In this document: positions 6,523 through 14,238 of the stretch, one piece after another
Position numbering within the stretch: position 1 is the first letter of the stretch
Layout: each line of letters starts with the position of its first letter
Source: CAZVBV01 sp964513975
Lineage (GTDB): Bacteria > Patescibacteriota > Gracilibacteria > UBA4473
Reading direction: 5' to 3'
Assembly: GCA_964513975.1 (NCBI GenBank)
Contig: CAZEON010000021.1
Span: forward strand, 1 to 17,020
Length of the DNA: 17,020 nucleotides
Translations under genes and position numbers: made by a program
The notes under the pieces: model-generated
The model's input: only the letters and a program-made list of their open reading frames with translations
What the model was told of the DNA's origin: nothing
Database searches by the model: none

Positions 6523-6918
6523 TTAATTATCGAGTTGTACCCAATAAGCACTACCTGTCCCTCGACAAACGTAAAAGTGCTTATCGTTTCCATCAAAATA
6601 TATCTGTCCTTTGTACGGATTTCCATTACCACATGTCGGGGCAGCAGAACGAGGACGAACGCGTATTATACCGTCTACATTAAGTTTTACTCCTGACACA
6701 GGAGGTGTACCAATGCCTACATTTCCACCATCACTATTGTAAACTTCTGACAAAACCTGTGAAATCTGATTAAATTCAGTTGCTTCAAGTGGGTCTCCTG
6801 TTACCTTTTGTGGAATTGTTATATGAACAGCTACGCTCACTCCAACAATGAAAATTCCGATTCCAAAAAAAACTCCCCATCGGAGTGACCGTGGAATATG
6901 GCGAAAAAGTTTTTTCAT
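6523..6918 (-). CDS. Single-module membrane-anchored surface protein
   Basis: 131 aa and first gene of the three-gene operon. A basic N-terminus (MKKLFRHIPRSLRW) precedes one hydrophobic helix (about 15-33). The rest is exactly the module that begins both downstream proteins: TEFNQISQVLSEVYNSDGG, NVGIGTPPVSGVKLNVDGI, C96 and C118, and YWVQLDN at the very end. VGIGT..P..KLDV-G is common in fibre-like and surface proteins, where it often occurs in repeats; here it occurs once. With nothing after the module, it could be a scaffold, subunit or assembly partner for the two larger proteins. That is inference from shared sequence and position only. No Shine-Dalgarno is seen before the ATG at 6918. 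Confidence 0.85.
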   Translation of the reverse strand: MKKLFRHIPRSLRWGVFFGIGIFIVGVSVAVHITIPQKVTGDPLEATEFNQISQVLSEVYNSDGGNVGIGTPPVSGVKLNVDGIIRVRPRSAAPTCGNGNPYKGQIYFDGNDKHFYVCRGTGSAYWVQLDN

Positions 6919-6945
6919 GAGATATATTTGTATTGATTTTATAAA

Positions 6946-6973
6946 ATTCTAGCACGTTTCTGCAAAAGGCAAA
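6946..6973 (-). promoter_or_regulatory. Promoter of the surface-protein operon
   Basis: Read on the minus strand: TTTGCC (6968-6973), a 16-bp spacer and TAGAAT (6946-6951), preceded by TGC to make an extended -10. It lies about 28 bp upstream of the first start codon, leaving a short AT-rich leader. Confidence 0.5.
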
Positions 6974-7003
6974 AAAACTTTTTAATTATTCTTTCCTTCT
7001 TTT

Positions 7004-7126
7004 TCACTGTTCAAATTCGCTATCGGATGAGAGTTTGGGGACGAGAAGTGTTTGAGCGCCATCGGGACTCAGCAATTTTGCACTATGCCAATGAAAGCGA
7101 GTTTTCTGGTTCCGACAGAATTTTCA
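7004..7126 (-). pseudogene. Possible C-terminal gene remnant
   Basis: On the minus strand a 40-codon frame, bounded by TGA at 7124-7126 and TGA at 7004-7006, contains protein-like sequence such as FHWHSAKLLSPDGAQTLLVP and ends SEFEQ. It has no start codon. It could be the tail of a deleted gene or a translated dispersed repeat. I do not recognise the family. It lies in the 299-bp space between the surface operon and the RND gene, along with the palindromes at 7127-7150 and 7184-7209. Confidence 0.2.
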
Positions 7127-7150
7127 GTTCTTTTTGGTTACAAAAAGAAC
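7127..7150. repeat. Perfect 10-bp hairpin downstream of the RND gene
   Basis: GTTCTTTTTG (7127-7136) and CAAAAAGAAC (7141-7150) pair exactly around a 4-nt loop. It lies about 68 bp beyond the RND stop codon. It could end or stabilise that transcript, but the stem is AT-rich and has no following U run, so a terminator call is weak. Confidence 0.45.
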
Positions 7151-7183
7151 AGTCCTACCGATATCACACAGAATAAAAGAAGG

Positions 7184-7209
7184 GATTCCTCCGTTTCAGT
7201 CGGAATGAC
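7184..7209 (-). repeat. Dispersed palindromic repeat, divergent copy
   Basis: Read on the minus strand this is GTCATTCCGAC..GGAGGAATC, the same layout as the 1377/1771 repeats (GTCATTC, variable centre, GAATC) but with a different centre. It lies 9 bp beyond the RND stop codon. Confidence 0.45.
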
Positions 7210-7217
7210 AAGGGGAA

Positions 7218-10200
7218 CTATACAATCTTCTTCTTCACCACTCCCAAGAAACACGGAATCAAAATCAATGTCAGCACCGTTGAAAGAATCATTCCATACA
7301 CAATCGCAAACCCAAGTCCTCCCCATATTTCATCTGACAAAGACAACGGGAGCATTCCCACTACCGTGGTAATAGAAGTTAGGAAGATTGGCTGCAGTCG
7401 TTTCTTTCCCGCTTCAATGTACGCCTTGATCCAACTCTTGGTTTCTTTCGCATGTATATTGATATGGTCGATAAGCACAATGGCATCGTTCACAATAATC
7501 CCCGCCAGCGCCACAATCCCAATCATCGTCGGGAAAGAAATCGGAAATCCTGTGAGCCAGAATCCAATAAATACTCCTGTCAGTGAGAGCGGAATTAATA
7601 TCAATGTCACCAACGCTTGATAGAACGAATTGTATTGCGCCACAAGGACGACAAGAATAAGCACCAAGGCAAAGGCCATCGCAGTTGCGGATTCTCGCAT
7701 CAGTCGCCCTCCTTCTTCACTATCTCCTCCAAACTCAATCATTTCTCCTGGTAAGAGTTCGAGCTTACTAATCGCTGCATCGAGGTCTTTTTGAATCGTA
7801 GAAACTGGAATTCCTTTTTCCATATCCGCCAGCACCGTCACAATTCTTTTCCCATCATAATGAAGGAGTTGTGAAAGTTCTGAAGACAACGTCGGAGTCG
7901 CAATTTGAGACAAAGAAACAAAGCTTCTTGATGCCGTTCTCACGGGAATACGATTAAGAATATCCAAACTTTCTGGATCATCCCATGCTCCTGTACCCTT
8001 CCAATCAAGCCTCACATCTACATCTATTTCTTCGTCCCCCTCGGTTAATTTAACAGCCGTTACTCCATGTACTCCTGAACGGAGTGTTTCCATCACTTGT
8101 TGCGGTGTGAGTCCAAATTTGGCTAACATTGTTCTATCAAATTTCCACACCATTTGTGTAATTCGATCAGCAGCCGTCGTTCGTGGATTCACGGTCCCTT
8201 CTAGTTCTCCTACAAATGTTTCCAGTTGTTCTGACAGTTCAATAATATGATTCATATCGTCACCCATGATTCGCACTTCAACCGCTGCTCCTGTAGGTGG
8301 TCCTCCTTTTATTTCTGTAAATTCCGCCTCCACATGTGGTGGCACAACCGCTTCAATTCTTTTTTGAATGATCGGCATAATGTCATAGGACTTCGTTTCC
8401 CTATCAATTTTTTCAGTCAGATTTATCGTCAGTCCAAGAATATTTTCTTGAGGCGTTCCTGTTGACCCTTCTCCTCTTTGAAATTCTTGTTTTGATCCCA
8501 CGGTAAAGACAAAGTTTTTAAGCCACACTTCTCCATTTTCTTGGGATTCAAAAAAGACTCTCAATTGTTCTGCAATAGGTTCTACAAGTTCTCTTGTGTT
8601 CCCCAAATCTGTTCCTTCTGGGAATTCGAAATTCGCATTAAAGAACGTAAAGTCAGATGAAGGAAATACTTCCACAGGCACCCGATTGGTCGCCACAAGT
8701 GAAAACGAAAACGCAAACACAGCAAAAGAAATTCCGAGCACTGCAATCATTCGTGACCTGCGCGCAAGAATCTTTTTCATCGTTCGCTCATACCATGCCT
8801 GCACTTTTTTAAGTCCTTCATTCTCTCTATTTTTCTTTGGAGGAATGAGAAGAAAGAACTGTCGTGCCACTGATGGCAAAATCAATAATGACACCACAAG
8901 TGCTCCGACAAGTACCGTTGTCACGGTAATGGGAATCACCGCAATGAAATCCCCCATTACCCCTGAAACAAAGAAAAGCATCGGTAAAAATGCAAATACA
9001 GTCGTCAACGTTCCGGCAATCAACGGCCACCGAAATACGCGCAATGTCTCAACTGCTGCCTCTCTCGGTTTCATATTTTTCTGATGAATCGATTCACTCA
9101 TGCCTTCCACTATTACAATGGCATTATCCACCAAGAGTCCGACTCCCAAGACCAATGCAAAAAGAGAGATTCCATTAAAACTTCTCCCCATAAAATTAAG
9201 AACCATGATCGCAATCAACATCGAAAGCGGAATGGCCACGGCCGCTAACAAACTTTCTCTCCATCCCACAAAGACCAACATTACGAGCGCAATGAGAATC
9301 AATGTTTGTGTTCCACTTCGGGTAAGGGTGTCTAGGCTTTCCTTAATCTCATCCGCTCGGTTATAGGTTACTGTCGCTTCCAAATGCTGTGGTAGTGTTC
9401 CTCGTTGCTTGAGTTCTTCTACACGAGAAAGAATGTTCCCCACCATTTTGAGTACGTTTCCATCTTCGGCAGATTTGATAACTTCAATTTGAACCGCTGG
9501 CTGTTCTTTATTCTCTGTGGAAAAGTAGGTCTCGACTTCGAATTTTTCAAATTCGCGACGCACCACTCCTAGGTCTGAAATCTTAATAATCGTATCTCCT
9601 GAAAGTTTTACGGGAACATCCGCGAACTCACTCGCCTTTTTCATCTCTGCTCGCACTGTTACCTCTATCAATTGCCCGTCCACCGTCACCGATCCCAGTG
9701 GCATATCCCTGTGCGCCGCACGAATTGCATTGAGAACTTCACTCACGCTAATCCCTTGGGCTTCTAACTTCACTGGGTCAAGAACAATATGCACCTCATC
9801 TTCTGGTGCTCCTTTCACGTTTACTCGTTTCACTTTCGTTACCGTTTCAAATTCTTCTTCTAATATATCTGAGAACTGTTTGAGCTCTGACCAGGCGAAA
9901 TCCCCTGATAGCATCAGCGTCACAATGGGCACATCTGAAATAGAAATTTCCGTTACCTCTGGATCATCGATAATAGTATCTGGCAAATCCCGTTTTGCAT
10001 TATCAATCTTCTCTCGAAGCTTCTGAAGGTTGATATTGTTATCACTATCAATATCGAACTCCACCATCAGAATTGAAACTCCTGACCTGGAAAATGAAGT
10101 AAATGTTTCTAAATTATCCAAGTTCTTCACTTCTCGTTCTATTTTTTGAGTGATTAACTTCTCCACATCCCCTGGACTTGCCCCAGGCCAGATCGTGGTT

Positions 10201-10355
10201 ACCGTTGCTGCCGGAATATTAATCGTCGGTTCTGTTTCTCGTGGGATAGTCATAAAAGACACAGTCCCCATCACAACAATAAAGATGAGCATCAATGCCA
10301 CGACCCTGAATCGGTCTAACATATACGTCCAAAATCGAGACAATGTTTCTTTCAT
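7218..10355 (-). CDS. RND-family efflux transporter (AcrB/HAE type)
   Basis: 1045 aa, full length for the family. It is a proton-driven exporter of drugs or lipophilic compounds in the cytoplasmic membrane. TM1 (about 16-36) leads to the first porter region (IPRETEPTINIP, WPGASPGDVEKLIT). TM2-TM6 run from about 350, with the TM4 proton-relay motif GVGLLVDNAIVIVEG: Asp410 is kept, while the second Asp of the AcrB pair is Asn411. TM7 begins near 535 and is followed by the second porter region. The last TM block holds AGIIVNDAIVLIDH, where the AcrB TM10 lysine is replaced by Asn956-Asp957. These substitutions also occur in other RND subfamilies, so they do not imply loss of function. It is transcribed after the membrane-fusion protein gene. 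No TolC-like outer-membrane gene is in the window. Substrate unknown. Confidence 0.93.
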   Translation of the reverse strand: MKETLSRFWTYMLDRFRVVALMLIFIVVMGTVSFMTIPRETEPTINIPAATVTTIWPGASPGDVEKLITQKIEREVKNLDNLETFTSFSRSGVSILMVEFDIDSDNNINLQKLREKIDNAKRDLPDTIIDDPEVTEISISDVPIVTLMLSGDFAWSELKQFSDILEEEFETVTKVKRVNVKGAPEDEVHIVLDPVKLEAQGISVSEVLNAIRAAHRDMPLGSVTVDGQLIEVTVRAEMKKASEFADVPVKLSGDTIIKISDLGVVRREFEKFEVETYFSTENKEQPAVQIEVIKSAEDGNVLKMVGNILSRVEELKQRGTLPQHLEATVTYNRADEIKESLDTLTRSGTQTLILIALVMLVFVGWRESLLAAVAIPLSMLIAIMVLNFMGRSFNGISLFALVLGVGLLVDNAIVIVEGMSESIHQKNMKPREAAVETLRVFRWPLIAGTLTTVFAFLPMLFFVSGVMGDFIAVIPITVTTVLVGALVVSLLILPSVARQFFLLIPPKKNRENEGLKKVQAWYERTMKKILARRSRMIAVLGISFAVFAFSFSLVATNRVPVEVFPSSDFTFFNANFEFPEGTDLGNTRELVEPIAEQLRVFFESQENGEVWLKNFVFTVGSKQEFQRGEGSTGTPQENILGLTINLTEKIDRETKSYDIMPIIQKRIEAVVPPHVEAEFTEIKGGPPTGAAVEVRIMGDDMNHIIELSEQLETFVGELEGTVNPRTTAADRITQMVWKFDRTMLAKFGLTPQQVMETLRSGVHGVTAVKLTEGDEEIDVDVRLDWKGTGAWDDPESLDILNRIPVRTASRSFVSLSQIATPTLSSELSQLLHYDGKRIVTVLADMEKGIPVSTIQKDLDAAISKLELLPGEMIEFGGDSEEGGRLMRESATAMAFALVLILVVLVAQYNSFYQALVTLILIPLSLTGVFIGFWLTGFPISFPTMIGIVALAGIIVNDAIVLIDHINIHAKETKSWIKAYIEAGKKRLQPIFLTSITTVVGMLPLSLSDEIWGGLGFAIVYGMILSTVLTLILIPCFLGVVKKKIV

Positions 10356-10498
10356 GATTGCGTATCAATAAAAACAAAGTCTCTATCAATATTCCTTTTC
10401 TGATTATCTTTTTCTAACAACCATCTCAACATCAATCTCTGAACCATCCCAAGGATCGTCAATCGAAAATCGAAAATCGAAAATCTAAGGTTCTTCAT
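10352..10498 (-). CDS. Possible 48-aa ORF coupled to the RND gene
   Basis: ATG at 10496-10498 lies 6 nt after the membrane-fusion protein stop, and the frame ends in TGA at 10352-10354. That stop overlaps the RND start codon as ATGA, the usual form of translational coupling. The product is basic and amphipathic, with the stretches FSIFDFRLTILGMVQRLMLR and LLEKDNQKRNIDRDFVFI. Its N-terminal FSIFDFR comes from the heptanucleotide repeat at 10461-10485, a kind of simple repeat usually found between genes. It may therefore be a true small protein, a translated linker keeping ribosomes on the message, or chance. No homologue is recognised. Confidence 0.35.
   Translation of the reverse strand: MKNLRFSIFDFRLTILGMVQRLMLRWLLEKDNQKRNIDRDFVFIDTQS
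10461..10485. repeat. Heptanucleotide tandem repeat (AATCGAA)
   Basis: Three exact AATCGAA units plus a partial fourth (AATC) lie in the 149-bp space between the membrane-fusion and RND genes. The 7-bp period is not a multiple of three, so any copy change shifts the frame of the small ORF reading through it. Slippage could thus switch its ATGA coupling to the RND gene on or off. Confidence 0.8.
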
Positions 10499-10504
10499 TA
10501 TTAA

Positions 10505-12205
10505 CTATTCATTAATCATTACCTTTTCCCCCGCTGTTACACGGTTACGAAACCTGACAACCAATTCCCCCGCTTCGATTCCTCCGACAATTTCGATACT
10601 ATCTGAGATAATCTTTGCAGTTTCAATTTGTTTTCGACGAGCGATATTATCCTCGTCAATGACGATGACCTCCGCTCCCCCTGGTTCGAAACTTACCGCA
10701 GAAATGGGCAAAAGATTTGGGATTCCGTTTTTAACAGGAAGTAACAGTTTCACATAACTCCCCACAAGAATGTCCCCATCCAGAGCTTCCAATGGAAACT
10801 CCACGTTTATTTTTTGAGTAAGACTATTCATCCTTCCGGCAACCAAGAAATTCTCCAGTATCTTTCGTTCTCCATTTGGAAGAATCGCTGAAATCTTTTC
10901 TGGTGCTGACTGCATTCGTTTGAGTTCATCACGTGTTACGGATGCTATGAGCTTTGGTACCACATCTCCTGAAACAATTGTAAAGAGTGTTTCTCCCGCT
11001 GTTACTCGGTCGTACGATGTCACTGTTTTGTTGGCAATCGTTCCTGCGAACGGGGCTCGTACCTGCAAATCAGATTGCGATGCTCGTGCAAGCGAGAGCG
11101 AACTCTGGGCGCTTGAAATTGAAGAATCTGCTTGCGCTCGTGATAATTCAAGTGCTGCTTCTGTATTTCTCACCACATTTTCTTTTGTGAGAATAGAGAG
11201 TCTGTTCCGTTGGTTCTCTGATCGTGCCGCTTCGATTTGTGTTTCGAGGGTAAGAATTACTGCGTCAATACTCGCTGAGAATCCTTCTGCTTCTGCTTGA
11301 TAAGTTGCTCGATTTGTTGCTGAAAATTTTTGAGATAACGGTGTTTCCCGAATGAGATTCACCATATTCCGAATGACAATCTGTATGTCTTCAAGGAAAT
11401 CTAACCTCGATTGTCCATAACGAATAAAATCCGTGTCTTTCGGTTGAAACGCTGGCAGTGTTGGTAGTTTTTCTTTGGCAAAAACAATCTTCTCAACCAT
11501 ATTCTTCTCATCTTGTTTTTTAATAGCATCGTTTCCTCCAATCTGTGAACGAGTTATATCAATCGCATATCGAAACCTGAGAGACGCCTTAAGAATCCGA
11601 TCTGCCCAATCAAGTGCATTCGTTGCTGTAGTTTCCGAATTCCGTGTTTTTGTCTTCAGTTGTTCAAATACCTTTGTATAATTTTGTGCTTCGTTCAATC
11701 TGGTTTGCGCCAATGACTGTTGCGCTGTCTGAAGTGAAATTTCTGCAGAGCTGATCAAATTGAGTGTTGAAAGCCGTGTTGACTCCATGCTCCGAAGCGC
11801 ATTGTCATACGCAACTTGCGTCGCATCGTTCGACAATTGGAAGCTCGCTAAGAGTTGTCCCTTGCTGACTTCATCTCCAATTTCAACATAGGTTTTCGCA
11901 ATTGTTCCTGTCACTTCTGCCAAAATATCTACTTCTCCACTCGAAGCTACTGTTGCCAATACTTCTCGAGAAGCATCGGGTGACCACTGAGAAAATGGAA
12001 TAACTTCGACTGTTTTTACTGTTTTCTCTACGACCACTTCTTCCTCTACAGATTTATTTGAGGTTGAATGAAAAAGTGCAACAAGCAGTACTCCCGCCAC
12101 AACAAGAACTTTCGCAAAAAGTAAAATCTTTGCATTTTTCCAAGTACAATGTTTTTTGCAATGTTTCTTATACCGTTTCAGAAGCCATGAGTATATTTTC
12201 TTCAT
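10505..12205 (-). CDS. Membrane-fusion (periplasmic adaptor) protein of the RND pump
   Basis: HlyD/AcrA-family adaptor that docks on the RND transporter. 566 aa, against roughly 380-420 for most pump adaptors. A basic N-terminus is followed by one membrane helix (about 27-45), not a lipobox signal. The first lipoyl half-motif is at about 91-124 (GEVDILAEVTGTIAKTYVEI..GDEVSKGQLL) and the second at about 379-412 (LQVRAPFAGTIANKTVTSYD..VTAGETLF). Beta-barrel and membrane-proximal parts follow to the C-terminus. The hairpin between the lipoyl halves is about 250 residues with many Ala/Ser/Gln/Glu heptads (SAQSSLSLARASQSD), long for the family. It is the first gene of the pump operon, under the promoter at 12231-12259. 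The distal partner is not in the window. Confidence 0.9.
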   Translation of the reverse strand: MKKIYSWLLKRYKKHCKKHCTWKNAKILLFAKVLVVAGVLLVALFHSTSNKSVEEEVVVEKTVKTVEVIPFSQWSPDASREVLATVASSGEVDILAEVTGTIAKTYVEIGDEVSKGQLLASFQLSNDATQVAYDNALRSMESTRLSTLNLISSAEISLQTAQQSLAQTRLNEAQNYTKVFEQLKTKTRNSETTATNALDWADRILKASLRFRYAIDITRSQIGGNDAIKKQDEKNMVEKIVFAKEKLPTLPAFQPKDTDFIRYGQSRLDFLEDIQIVIRNMVNLIRETPLSQKFSATNRATYQAEAEGFSASIDAVILTLETQIEAARSENQRNRLSILTKENVVRNTEAALELSRAQADSSISSAQSSLSLARASQSDLQVRAPFAGTIANKTVTSYDRVTAGETLFTIVSGDVVPKLIASVTRDELKRMQSAPEKISAILPNGERKILENFLVAGRMNSLTQKINVEFPLEALDGDILVGSYVKLLLPVKNGIPNLLPISAVSFEPGGAEVIVIDEDNIARRKQIETAKIISDSIEIVGGIEAGELVVRFRNRVTAGEKVMINE

Positions 12206-12230
12206 TGATATTTTTTTACCCTATCTCCTA

Positions 12231-12259
12231 ATTATACCATATTTTAAGCCGAAAATCAA
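12231..12259 (-). promoter_or_regulatory. Strong promoter of the efflux operon
   Basis: Read on the minus strand: TTGATT (12254-12259), exactly 17 bp, then a consensus TATAAT (12231-12236). The leader before the ATG at 12205 is only about 20 nt. An AGGAG just after the -10 is too far from the start codon (about 19 nt) to be a good ribosome binding site. No operator-like palindrome overlaps the boxes, and no regulator gene adjoins. Confidence 0.75.
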
Positions 12260-12315
12260 GAGGTATGGCACGCCAAAATAGGCGAGAAAAGACAAATGTC
12301 AAACTAAACAATTCC

Positions 12316-12345
12316 GCCCCTGTTAAGAGGAGGTTCAAAGGGGTT
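12316..12345. repeat. REP-like inverted repeat between hisS and the pump operon
   Basis: GCCCCTGTTAAGAGGAGGTT followed by CAAAGGGGTTTC. CCCCT and AGGGG can pair across a loop, but there is no U run, so it is a poor terminator for hisS. The pattern resembles dispersed repeats common in environmental bacterial genomes; this is from general familiarity and was not checked. A small CGCC/GGCG hairpin follows near 12273-12286. Confidence 0.3.
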
Positions 12346-12355
12346 TCTTTTCTTA

Positions 12356-13732
12356 CTACAACATCGATTTAATTGTTTGTACCACACTCTTTTTAGACGC
12401 TTCTTTCTGAATTTTTCTTTCAAAATTCTCTACCACAATGTCTTTCCCGACAATTACAGCAACTGGAATTCCCTTTTTTCGAGCGTGATCGATCTGTTTA
12501 TCGGTCTTTTTGTTTTCCAAATAATTCTCAACCGCGATTCCTTCCTTTCGAATCAAAGCGCCAATTTCCAAAGCGTCCTTCATGTACTCTTCTCCTCGTG
12601 TAAGCACGATCACATCGCATGATGAGGCTTGGGTCGGTTTGATAATCTGAGCGTCGAAGAGTTGCCACAAAAGCCGTGTCAGTCCGATTGAAATCCCTAC
12701 TCCTGGCAGATCTTTATTGGTAAAGACTTTTGCGAGATCATCGTATCGTCCTCCGGAACAAATTGAACCCAATAAGGTATCCAACGAACCGTTGTCGTTC
12801 AAGAGGTTTGTTTCAAACACAGTCCCTGTATAGTAATCAAGTCCACGAGCAATATTAATATCTGGATGTATTTTTTCTACATCTAATTTTAAATCTTCTA
12901 GGAGGATTTTTAATACTTCCTTTAGCTCCTCGACTCCTTCCTTACATTCAGCATTCAAAACACTTAATTTTTCAATATATTTGAATGTCTTTTTCCAATC
13001 TTGTGCCCATTCCCCCTTTGTTGAAAAATAATGATCTATAAATTCTTTAAATACGGGATTTTTTCTACAATCTATTTCCTTGTCTCTTTTGCAATTAGAG
13101 TCTGTTATCTCAAGAGAAGTTCCTTCCGGTAATTTCTCCCATTTGTCTACGGCATCCAAAAAAGATTTTTCATTAATTTTTAAATATTTAGCTAATCCTT
13201 TCAAAATTTTTCGGTTATTTATCCTCACCAAAAACTTTTGATCCGGCATCAATTCTTCAAAAAGCTCCACAATGATCGCCACCATTTGGGCATCATTTCG
13301 GAGCGACAAACTGCCATTTCCAATCACATCAATATCGCACTGATCAAACTGTCGAAATCGTCCTTTTTGGGCTCGTTCTCCACGCATCACTGGACCAATC
13401 GCAGAGCGACGAAACGGAAATGTGAGATCGTTAAAATGTCGGGCCACATACAGCGCCAACGGCACCGTGTGATCGAAACGAATTGCCCGCTGATCTTTAT
13501 CCTGATCCACCGCATCTTCTCGAAGCAATCGGTCGAGAATATAAATCTCTTTTGGATTCCCTCCTTTAGCTGTAAAATTCTCCGCTCGTTCAACAAGTGG
13601 GGTATCAATTTGAGGAAATCCATGTCGCTCAAAAACAGATTTAATGACCCCGATCCAGCGTTGTCGTTCTCGCTCTTGGACGGGAGTAAATTCTACAAAT
13701 CCACTTGGTGTTGATACATTAAATTTTGCCAT
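12356..13732 (-). CDS. hisS: Histidyl-tRNA synthetase
   Basis: Class II aminoacyl-tRNA synthetase that charges tRNA-His in the cytosol. 458 aa from the ATG at 13732. A TTG three codons upstream keeps the frame open but has no support. Visible signatures are PSGFVEFTP near the N-terminus, TAKGG..KEIY, RFDHTVPLALYVA, motif 2 (VMRGERAQKGRFRQFDQCDI, about 115-134), the histidine-binding RGLDYYTGTVFE (about 296-307), SGGRYDDL (about 326-333) and motif 3 GVGISIGLTRL. The C-terminal anticodon-binding domain starts near CDVIVLTRGEEYM. It is about 35 residues longer than typical bacterial enzymes (about 420), with extra length in the insertion domain around 195-285, including a charged stretch with two Cys (NCKRDKEIDCRKNP). 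It follows the coiled-coil gene by 29 nt on the same strand and is probably co-transcribed with it. Confidence 0.96.
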   Translation of the reverse strand: MAKFNVSTPSGFVEFTPVQERERQRWIGVIKSVFERHGFPQIDTPLVERAENFTAKGGNPKEIYILDRLLREDAVDQDKDQRAIRFDHTVPLALYVARHFNDLTFPFRRSAIGPVMRGERAQKGRFRQFDQCDIDVIGNGSLSLRNDAQMVAIIVELFEELMPDQKFLVRINNRKILKGLAKYLKINEKSFLDAVDKWEKLPEGTSLEITDSNCKRDKEIDCRKNPVFKEFIDHYFSTKGEWAQDWKKTFKYIEKLSVLNAECKEGVEELKEVLKILLEDLKLDVEKIHPDINIARGLDYYTGTVFETNLLNDNGSLDTLLGSICSGGRYDDLAKVFTNKDLPGVGISIGLTRLLWQLFDAQIIKPTQASSCDVIVLTRGEEYMKDALEIGALIRKEGIAVENYLENKKTDKQIDHARKKGIPVAVIVGKDIVVENFERKIQKEASKKSVVQTIKSML

Positions 13733-13761
13733 CGTCCACAATTGTAACGAAGCGTGTATTT

Positions 13762-14169
13762 TTACGCTACCGCTTTGTGCTGGAACTTTACTTCGTGCCG
13801 TTTGACCTTCTTGTCAGTGTATCCTTTGAACACATCGTTCTCGGCACTTATTCGATCCACAATTTGGTTCTCAATAACAACTGCTAATTTTTCTTCAAAC
13901 ACTCGTTGCTCTGTAAACTGATTTTCCATACAAACCTCCAGTGTTGTGACCCTGTCTGTTAAAAAATTTAGTTTTGTATCCAGAGAACCCACCTGTCTAT
14001 TTATGATTTTTAGAGAACTTAATACTGTTTTCTGGAATCCCGAGAACTTATTATTAATTTCTTCCTGTTTCTGGAGTGAGTTCAATACCGTCTTCTGAAA
14101 TTCTGTAAACTTTCCCTCCATTGTTTGGAAAGAATTGAGCATTGTTTTCTGAAATTCCTGTTCAGTCAT
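13762..14169 (-). CDS. Coiled-coil protein, copy A
   Basis: 135 aa, with no signal peptide or membrane helix. Three diverged copies of an EFQKTMLNSFQTMEG-like unit lie at about 5-19, 23-37 and 44-58. A heptad region follows (SLDTKLNFLTDRVTTLEV), then a conserved tail (EEKLAVVIENQIVDRISAEN, YTDKKVKRHEVKFQHK). The protein is predicted to be mostly helical and coiled coil. Its paralogue (copy B, 16364-16792) shares the first 19 residues exactly and most of the last 65, but differs in the middle. The leader is shared too. An AAAGGAAAGG ribosome binding site abuts the ATG. It lies upstream of hisS on the same strand. Function not recognised. Confidence 0.82.
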   Translation of the reverse strand: MTEQEFQKTMLNSFQTMEGKFTEFQKTVLNSLQKQEEINNKFSGFQKTVLSSLKIINRQVGSLDTKLNFLTDRVTTLEVCMENQFTEQRVFEEKLAVVIENQIVDRISAENDVFKGYTDKKVKRHEVKFQHKAVA

Positions 14170-14173
14170 CCTT

Positions 14174-14191
14174 TCCTTTCTAGCGGAAGGA
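14174..14191 (-). promoter_or_regulatory. Leader hairpin at the ribosome binding site, copy A
   Basis: On the minus strand TCCTTCC pairs with GAAAGGA around GCTA (6 of 7 positions). The 3' arm is part of the ribosome binding purine stretch just before the ATG. The same structure with different bases precedes copy B, which suggests the fold matters. Confidence 0.4.
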
Positions 14192-14238
14192 ATAAAAAAT
14201 ACAAACTCGTTTCTTTATGAAAATTTAAGAAAAAAGAT

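Noticed and set aside
12307..12355. Terminator for hisS
   Set aside because: The CCCCT/AGGGG pairing spans a long loop and lacks a U run; it looks more like a dispersed repeat.
13733..13741. TTG start three codons upstream of hisS
   Set aside because: No ribosome binding site supports it, and the ATG at 13732 is enough to cover the conserved N-terminus.
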